A stretch of 27,061 nucleotides of DNA. Origin: CBDCRK01 sp965220955. Lineage in GTDB: Bacteria > Desulfobacterota > Binatia > Bin18 > CBDCRK01. Where the stretch lies: assembly GCA_965220955.1 (NCBI GenBank), contig CBDCRK010000046.1, forward strand, positions 1-27,061. The letters are read 5' to 3'. The notes under the pieces are model-generated. The model saw only the letters and a list, made by a program, of their open reading frames with translations. It ran no database searches and was not told the origin of the DNA. The position numbers and the translations under genes are program-made. Shown here piece by piece: positions 22,511 to 27,061 of this stretch. Each line of letters opens with the position of its first letter. Position 1 is the first letter of the stretch.

Positions 22511-22531
22511 CCTGCCTGCCGAACAGGCAGG
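22511..22531. repeat. Palindrome 3 of intergenic cluster
   Basis: CCTGCCTG (22511-22518) and CAGGCAGG (22524-22531) flank CCGAA, inside a run of CCTG units from 22507. It ends 9 nt past the HMG-CoA reductase stop. It could act as an mRNA 3' end stabiliser but no T-run follows. Confidence 0.7.
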
Positions 22532-22539
22532 TCGCCAAA

Positions 22540-23859
22540 CTACCTCTCCCCTCCCCGTAATCCCCCACGCTCAAGATGAGCCTGAAAGAAGTTTCGGCTC
22601 CCGGAAGTTGCCATACTGGCTGCCGCAGAAACTTCTAGGCAGAGCGCGGCCGCAGCAATGATCTGGGCAAAGCGGTATACCTTGCCCACTCCCAAGCAGT
22701 TCATAAGACGGAGGTAGGCTTGGGCGTGAGGAAGACTTGTCCCTCCTCCAACGGTGCCAACCTCAAGCCCAGAAAAGCGTAACGAAAAGTGAATCCCGTC
22801 CTCCACCCTGGTAGCAGAAGCATGTGCCATGCTGCTAGTCCCCACCATCCCTAAATCCTGACCCGTAGCGGCAAAAATTGCGGCAATGGCCGAAGCCGGG
22901 GTAAAGGCAAACGACTGCATGCCGCTGGCATGAGTTCCGTGCAAGCCGGCATGCTCAAGAACGAGCAATTCCTCTGCGCCAAGGCGAAACACCCGTCGGA
23001 GCACCGCCTGAGAAAATGTCACTTCGGCTATGACCGTTTTTCCGTGACCACCAAACTGGTAATAAGCATGACTCGGCTTTTTATCCCCACCCATGTTAGT
23101 TTCCAGAAAGACGCTCAGCGGGGCAATACCTGTCTTTTGTGGAAACCGCGCCAGGATAAATCCCTGATTCAGGGCAAAGGAATTACGGGTGATCATGTTT
23201 GGCCCACAGGCATCACCCGTAGTGTAACGGTAAAGGAGATGGCACATGGGACCTACCACATGGGTAGAAACCTCCTGCAGAATCGCATGGCGACTTACTA
23301 TTGTTATCCCCTCGGTCTCCTGCGCTCTCAGGAGATTTTCTGGCTCACCCAGCCATCTGCACATTTCTTCCACGTGCGCTTCCACCCAACGGGAAAACAC
23401 CATGGCCTCTTCGGTAGTGCGAAAGACAAAACAGGTATCACGGGTGATGCTGTCCTTGAGTACATATGTACGCACCCTACCGGCGAATGCGACCGCAGTG
23501 ATACCCCGCTGCATCGAAGCCGAAAGCCCGCCTTCGGTGTGGGCTAGGGGAATAAAAGCGTTATCCTCCACCCGTCCCTCTTCTTGCAGATTCCCACCCT
23601 CAGGAGTCAGGCGATACACACCCAGGTCAAGTGGCAGCGGCCCTACCACGCCTACCGGCAGTACCACATGACCGGTTAAGCACTCCTGAAACCTGGCTAG
23701 ATTGTCCGGTGGCACCGGCCAGGCAAAGATATGATCATCGCGCGGGTTCCAATGGGTTAGACGTTGGAGGCGCTGCTGGCGCTCAGCAACCGCCTCGGGC
23801 TTATTGCTGCGAGGCCAGCGCAGAGGAGCCGGAGCTTTTGCCGTGTGCCCCTGGCTCAT
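22540..23859 (-). CDS. Hydroxymethylglutaryl-CoA reductase
   Basis: 439 residues. The four catalytic residues of HMG-CoA reductase are in place: E109 (HTEGGLSAS), K260 (NMGGDKKPS), D335 (ATGQD) and H428 (FFQAHLE). Other landmarks are LPVGVVGPL (67-75), TTGDACGPNM (213-222; usually GDAMGMNM) and GLEVGTVGGGT (364-374). The TGD-based cofactor motif and the DKKP without the usual preceding CTD are diverged, so a bacterial side branch or a related acyl-CoA reductase is possible. It would make mevalonate from HMG-CoA using NAD(P)H. No other mevalonate gene is in the window. The start overlaps the stop of a short upstream frame in ATGA and has GAAGAGG just before it. Cytosolic: it lacks the membrane anchor of eukaryotic forms. 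Confidence 0.88.
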   Translation of the reverse strand: MSQGHTAKAPAPLRWPRSNKPEAVAERQQRLQRLTHWNPRDDHIFAWPVPPDNLARFQECLTGHVVLPVGVVGPLPLDLGVYRLTPEGGNLQEEGRVEDNAFIPLAHTEGGLSASMQRGITAVAFAGRVRTYVLKDSITRDTCFVFRTTEEAMVFSRWVEAHVEEMCRWLGEPENLLRAQETEGITIVSRHAILQEVSTHVVGPMCHLLYRYTTGDACGPNMITRNSFALNQGFILARFPQKTGIAPLSVFLETNMGGDKKPSHAYYQFGGHGKTVIAEVTFSQAVLRRVFRLGAEELLVLEHAGLHGTHASGMQSFAFTPASAIAAIFAATGQDLGMVGTSSMAHASATRVEDGIHFSLRFSGLEVGTVGGGTSLPHAQAYLRLMNCLGVGKVYRFAQIIAAAALCLEVSAAASMATSGSRNFFQAHLERGGLRGGER

Positions 23860-23921
23860 CCCTCTTCGTCCTCTTCTGGCGCGACAAGCTCAAGCTGGTG
23901 AACTTTGAGGATCACAAGCAT
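23856..23921 (-). CDS. Possible short ORF (21 codons) coupled to HMG-CoA reductase
   Basis: ATG 23921 to a TGA sharing ATGA with the reductase start. The peptide MLVILKVHQLELVAPEEDEEG and the ten open codons before it read like protein, with an acidic tail, but a TGA (23952-23954) and a TAG (23967-23969) lie upstream in frame. An AAGGAGG sits further upstream near 24010 without a good start next to it. It may be a coupling peptide, a decayed gene remnant or chance. The rest of the gap to 24038 shows nothing else. Confidence 0.25.
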   Translation of the reverse strand: MLVILKVHQLELVAPEEDEEG

Positions 23922-24038
23922 CTCATCTGCAAGCCCGCGAAAAGCTTCGAATCACAACCTACACTCCTATCGGTAGAGGCAGTCATCCTAACTATGGATA
24001 GCCTCCTTCTGTATGAAAAAAGGCGGTGGAACAAAAAG

Positions 24039-24701
24039 CTAACCACCTCTCACTGAGTACTGCCGTTTCTCTTCCTTTTCCTGATTCGCTTTGCCACTAT
24101 CAATAGAGAAGCCCTCTTGGGTTTCGTGTTCATCTAACCCCATCTGCTTACGATAAAGACGCTGGAAACGATAGAGGTACTGGAAACCAGAGAGGATGGT
24201 CGTTCCGCCGGCCAGGAGGATAGCACCATACCAGAGCAACGGCAGGTGCCAAACCGGATCATGGAGGGACAAGAGGGTTAAAGTGACGGTGAGCAGTTGC
24301 AAAAACGTACAAGCCTTGCCTGGAAGGCCGGGCGGCGGTACGGCAATAAAGTGCTCGGTGATAAAGAAGAGCCTGACGAACCCCATCAGAATGATCATGT
24401 CGCGACTGACCACCAGGAGCGTCAACCAGAGCGGCACAAGCCTCAGAAAGGCAAGGACAATAAACGAGCTCATGAGGAGAAGTTTATCTGCTAAGGGGTC
24501 AATATAAGCTCCAAACGTCGTGCGGGTATTAGTGAGCCGAGCAATGGCCCCGTCAAGCGAGTCTGTCGCCGCCGCTAGAATAAACAGAACCAGCGCCTCT
24601 GTGTATCGCTCAGCAGTGAGTAGGATAAGGAAAACGGGAACAACAGCAACCCGCAAAAGGGTAATCAGGTTGGGAAGGTTCAACACGGCTACGGAGGACA
24701 C
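24039..24701 (-). CDS. pgsA: CDP-diacylglycerol-glycerol-3-phosphate 3-phosphatidyltransferase-like (PgsA family)
   Basis: 220 residues, integral membrane. The CDP-alcohol phosphatidyltransferase signature is complete: D47, D50, G51, A54, R55, then G64, D68 and D72 in FGAYIDPLADK. The N-terminal NLPNLITLLRVAVVPVF is the typical PgsA opening. About five or six hydrophobic segments; the hydrophilic charged tail (from about 185) is longer than usual. The enzyme would make phosphatidylglycerol phosphate from CDP-diacylglycerol. Assignment to PgsA rather than another family member rests on this N terminus and length. Lies 70 nt after hflX and before the reductase; all are minus-strand. Confidence 0.85.
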   Translation of the reverse strand: MSSVAVLNLPNLITLLRVAVVPVFLILLTAERYTEALVLFILAAATDSLDGAIARLTNTRTTFGAYIDPLADKLLLMSSFIVLAFLRLVPLWLTLLVVSRDMIILMGFVRLFFITEHFIAVPPPGLPGKACTFLQLLTVTLTLLSLHDPVWHLPLLWYGAILLAGGTTILSGFQYLYRFQRLYRKQMGLDEHETQEGFSIDSGKANQEKEEKRQYSVRGG

Positions 24702-24771
24702 GGATTACACCTTATCAGTATTTAGCCATTCTAGAGGTTGGATGTCAGAGACTGAGGGTTAACGTTTCGTC

Positions 24772-26178
24772 TTAGTTGCTTAGCTGGGATTTGTGCCCAC
24801 CATCCTGACTCCCTTCGCTGAAGATCTGCATTTCGGACTCTTTCTCCAGATGCCGGTGCAACTGTCCAGCAACCTTTGGGCTTATAAGCACAGTAACCGT
24901 AACGGTGTCCTCAGTGTGGTGCGTTTCCAGCACTTTACTGTAGCGATGAAGCCAGGCCAAGAGATATCCACAACTCAGGGGCAGGCTTATCCGTACCCGG
25001 CGCAAGCCCTGTCCAACCCGGCGTTCAATTGCAACCAGGAGGTCGGGTATTCCTTTCCTAGTAAGCGCGGAAATATGGAAAGGCCCTTCACCCCCCGGCT
25101 GTGGACTCAGGGGAGGTCGAAGAACTGGATCCCATCCAGGCCAAGCGGAAATCTGCGGGCTTGCCTCGCAGGGCTGGTCCGCGGACAAGAGATCCATTTT
25201 ATTGAAAACCGTAAGCAGGGAATTGTTCCCGGCGCCGATTTCCCCCAAAACATTCTCCACCACCGCCATCTGTTCCTGCCAATAAGGCTGGGTAACATCC
25301 ACCAAGTGCAGCAGGAGGTTGGCGGTACGCACCTCCTCAAGCGTGCTCTTAAAGGCATCGATCAACTGGTGGGGAAGTCCGTCAATAAATCCCACGGTAT
25401 CCACAAGCATGGCTTGTCCTCCCTCAGGCAGATCAAGCCTGCGCATCGTAGGATCGAGGGTGGCAAAGAGTTTGTCCTCAACAAGGACTCCCGCTTGGGT
25501 GAGTGTATTCATAAGCGTGGATTTCCCGGAGTTGGTATAGCCCACAAGCGCGACCACGGCAAAGGGTACCTCTGCCCGCCCCTTGCGGTGGAGCAGACGG
25601 GTTCTCTCTACCTCCTTAAGACGCCGGCGTAATGTGGCCATGCGCTCCCGTACGCGTCTACGGTCTACCTCAAGCTGCGTTTCTCCAGGTCCCCGGGTTC
25701 CTACTCCTCCTCCTAATCGAGAGAGATGGGTCCAATGACGGGTTAGGCGAGGGAGCAGATATTCCAGTTGAGCTAGTTCTACCTGGAGCTTGCCCTCCAG
25801 GCTTCTGGCCCGCTGAGCAAAGATATCAAGGATAAGCTGGCTTCGGTCGATCACCTTAACCCCCCAGCCCTTCTCAAGGCTGCGTTGCTGACCCGGGGAT
25901 AGAAGACCGTCGATGATCACTACATTAGCCCCCTGCTCCTGCACCAACTTTTTCACCTCCATAACCTTTCCCTGGCCAATAAAGGAGGCGGGATTTATTT
26001 TTCCCCTGAGGTCTTGCCATGTTTGCCCTATAATCTCTACTCCGGCGGTTTCGCTCAACCTCATGAGCTCTCCCAGGGACTCTTCGGCCGTAAACCACAC
26101 TGCTCTGCTGTTCTGGGCAGGGGCATGCTTGATGCCAACAAGAATAGCTTGTTCCCAATGATTAGAGAGGCTAGCCAT
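24772..26178 (-). CDS. hflX: Ribosome-associated GTPase HflX
   Basis: 468 residues, somewhat longer than E. coli HflX. The N-terminal HflX domain has INPASFIGQGK (61-71) and GGGVGTRGPGETQLE (157-171). The GTPase domain has G1 GYTNSGKST (213-221), G3 DTVG (260-263), G4 NKMD (326-329) and G5 SALT (370-373). HflX splits and rescues stalled ribosomes, especially under stress. The G4-G5 interval is about 40 residues; residues 337-365 (ending RPPLSPQPGGEG) look like an in-frame insertion of repeat-derived sequence (25084-25170). A GGAGG lies rather far (about 13 nt) before ATG 26178. It sits 175 nt after dnaE on the same strand. Confidence 0.93.
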   Translation of the reverse strand: MASLSNHWEQAILVGIKHAPAQNSRAVWFTAEESLGELMRLSETAGVEIIGQTWQDLRGKINPASFIGQGKVMEVKKLVQEQGANVVIIDGLLSPGQQRSLEKGWGVKVIDRSQLILDIFAQRARSLEGKLQVELAQLEYLLPRLTRHWTHLSRLGGGVGTRGPGETQLEVDRRRVRERMATLRRRLKEVERTRLLHRKGRAEVPFAVVALVGYTNSGKSTLMNTLTQAGVLVEDKLFATLDPTMRRLDLPEGGQAMLVDTVGFIDGLPHQLIDAFKSTLEEVRTANLLLHLVDVTQPYWQEQMAVVENVLGEIGAGNNSLLTVFNKMDLLSADQPCEASPQISAWPGWDPVLRPPLSPQPGGEGPFHISALTRKGIPDLLVAIERRVGQGLRRVRISLPLSCGYLLAWLHRYSKVLETHHTEDTVTVTVLISPKVAGQLHRHLEKESEMQIFSEGSQDGGHKSQLSN

Positions 26179-26222
26179 CGCTAACGTTCAATCCTCCGGT
26201 TCGGCTTTCAGCTTCAGACCCA

Positions 26223-26295
26223 GTGAAGAATTATAAATGAAGGGTGATAAGTTGAAAAACTAAAAATCCTTAATTTTTCACTCTTAATTCTTCAC
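26223..26295. repeat. AT-rich inverted repeat between dnaE and hflX
   Basis: GTGAAGAATTA (26223-26233) and TAATTCTTCAC (26285-26295) are exact 11-bp inverted repeats about 51 nt apart; the interior is AT-rich with scattered matches. The GTGAAGAATTA...GTGAAAAATTAAGG type occurs as a dispersed element in many genomes. It fills the 175-nt dnaE-hflX gap, where GCGCT/AGCGC (about 26304-26321) is a second weak pair. No sure terminator. Confidence 0.55.
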
Positions 26296-26353
26296 TCTCC
26301 CTGCGCTGATAACTGAGCGCCCACCTAAGACTTAGCGAATTTCTTCTCAGGGA

Positions 26354-27061
26354 TCAACGGAAGGACGTAACCCCGGTGCCAAAGACCCCTTCCACCGCCT
26401 GGACCATTCCACGGGTAGGAGTAACGTTTAAATCAGCCGGCAGAGCAATCACCGTCTCACTCTGGTCAGGGCGTAGCAGGTGGAGAAACGCCCGACAGTT
26501 GCCAGGATGCCCAACCAGTATCTGGCGTAACGCTTGGAGATCATCCCGGGAAGTAATGTCAGTGGGCACTTGAATATGGACCTGGCAGACTTCCTCATTG
26601 GCTACTGACTCAAGCAGCACCACCTCATCAGCAATAACCTGACAGCGCTCCTGATCCACGTCGAGCGTACCAGTTACACAGACTGGCTCCTCAGAATGGA
26701 TTGCCATCTCGCAGCGACGATAAGCCTCCGGCCAGCCAATTACCTCCACCACTCCCTCTTTGTCCTCAAGGGTAAAGGTGACGTAGCGGTCTCCTTTTTT
26801 GTTGTTCTTTAACTTGAGGAAGTTAATCACTCCTGCCAAACGCACCTTTTCCTGATGACTGCGGCCGCGCAAGTTGTCGGTTGTAGCCGTGATCACACTG
26901 TGAAGCCGGCCAACAAATTTGTCCAGAGGGTGACCAGTGATAAAGAAACCAAGGGTCTCTTTTTCCTGTCGTAGGGTCTCAAGGATAGACCACTCTTCCA
27001 CCTGTGGTAAGGGGGGTGTAGGAGGCTTCTGGGACTCACTACCGTTGTCAGCAAAGAGCCC
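26354..27061 (-). CDS. dnaE: DNA polymerase III alpha subunit, C-terminal part, cut by window edge
   Basis: 235 residues of the C terminus are visible; the frame stays open to the right edge of the window, so the visible GTG/ATG near 27001 is not the start. FITGHPLDKF is the conserved (S/T)GHPLD motif just before the C-terminal OB domain of DnaE. VRLAGVINFLK, then TLEDKEGVVEVIGWPEAY, match that OB fold (about 60-140 of the visible part), and the tail resembles the tau-binding region. It is the catalytic replicative polymerase; its polymerase and PHP domains lie outside the window. The stop is at 26354, with no clear terminator. Confidence 0.93.
   Translation of the reverse strand, partial: GLFADNGSESQKPPTPPLPQVEEWSILETLRQEKETLGFFITGHPLDKFVGRLHSVITATTDNLRGRSHQEKVRLAGVINFLKLKNNKKGDRYVTFTLEDKEGVVEVIGWPEAYRRCEMAIHSEEPVCVTGTLDVDQERCQVIADEVVLLESVANEEVCQVHIQVPTDITSRDDLQALRQILVGHPGNCRAFLHLLRPDQSETVIALPADLNVTPTRGMVQAVEGVFGTGVTSFR

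Noticed and set aside
22930..23547. 205-codon plus-strand ORF
   Set aside because: Antisense to HMG-CoA reductase, whose catalytic motifs are intact.
23952..23954. A second Sec codon in the short frame before HMG-CoA reductase
   Set aside because: A TAG lies five codons further upstream with no usable start between, and no SECIS-like stem was found.
24793..25632. 279-codon plus-strand ORF
   Set aside because: Antisense to hflX with its complete GTPase motifs.
1..27061. CRISPR array, prophage or insertion sequence
   Set aside because: No evenly spaced direct repeats, no transposase, integrase or phage structural gene is visible; the repeats found are isolated palindromes.

Overview
This 27 kb window looks like chromosomal DNA from an uncultured Gram-negative-type bacterium of moderate GC. 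The mix of HpcH/HpaI aldolase, ACMSD-like amidohydrolase, VOC protein, HMG-CoA reductase, tandem rhodanese and an apparent selenoprotein would fit Desulfobacterota or Tectomicrobia-like lineages. That placement is low-confidence inference. No transposase, integrase, phage gene, rRNA or CRISPR array is visible.

Layout. (1) 1-3362, minus: a type I restriction-modification operon hsdM-hsdS-hsdR with 4-base stop/start overlaps; hsdR runs off the left edge. Just upstream, and facing it with its 3' end, is a tRNA-Ser(CGA) at 3663-3750, a common place for islands to integrate. (2) 3890-6522, minus: a NemR-like TetR repressor, a glutathione S-transferase, tadA and an HpcH/HpaI-type aldolase. A good sigma70 promoter and an ATAGAC/GTCTAT palindrome lie immediately upstream of the repressor. 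(3) 6701-11129, plus: a stand-alone MetE catalytic-domain protein, an OsmC-family protein, a tandem-rhodanese sulfurtransferase and an HTTM-DCC fusion membrane protein, with a sulfur/thiol flavour. (4) 11187-15847, minus: a membrane GT-C glycosyltransferase fused to a YdjY-like domain, two GT2 glycosyltransferases, two small proteins of unknown function and a VOC protein. (5) 15941-17907, plus: a membrane-anchored TlpA-type thioredoxin and a two-domain CDP-alcohol phosphatidyltransferase lacking its last catalytic Asp. (6) 17989-20067, minus: a metallo-amidohydrolase and an alpha/beta hydrolase. (7) 20347-21474, plus: an ACMSD-like amidohydrolase. (8) 21509-27061, minus: lipid kinase, HMG-CoA reductase, PgsA-like phosphatidyltransferase, HflX and the C-terminal part of DnaE.

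The most notable observation is in block 2. The GST gene has an in-frame TGA at codon 10, exactly where Cys-type GSTs carry the catalytic cysteine of the CPYAQR motif. An 8-bp perfect stem with a GGA loop starts 11 nt after the TGA, and the loop is 19 nt away, which fits a bacterial SECIS. The gene is therefore best read as a 205-residue selenocysteine GST with a strong ribosome binding site at 5866-5872. A conventional gene call misses the TGA and keeps only the C-terminal 153 residues. Its neighbour is a repressor related to the electrophile sensor NemR, suggesting an inducible electrophile-detoxification unit.

Intergenic palindromes of several types are scattered through the window (5185, 8461, 20084, a cluster of three at 22409-22531, and 26223-26295). 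A possible coding-region insertion of similar sequence lies in hflX.
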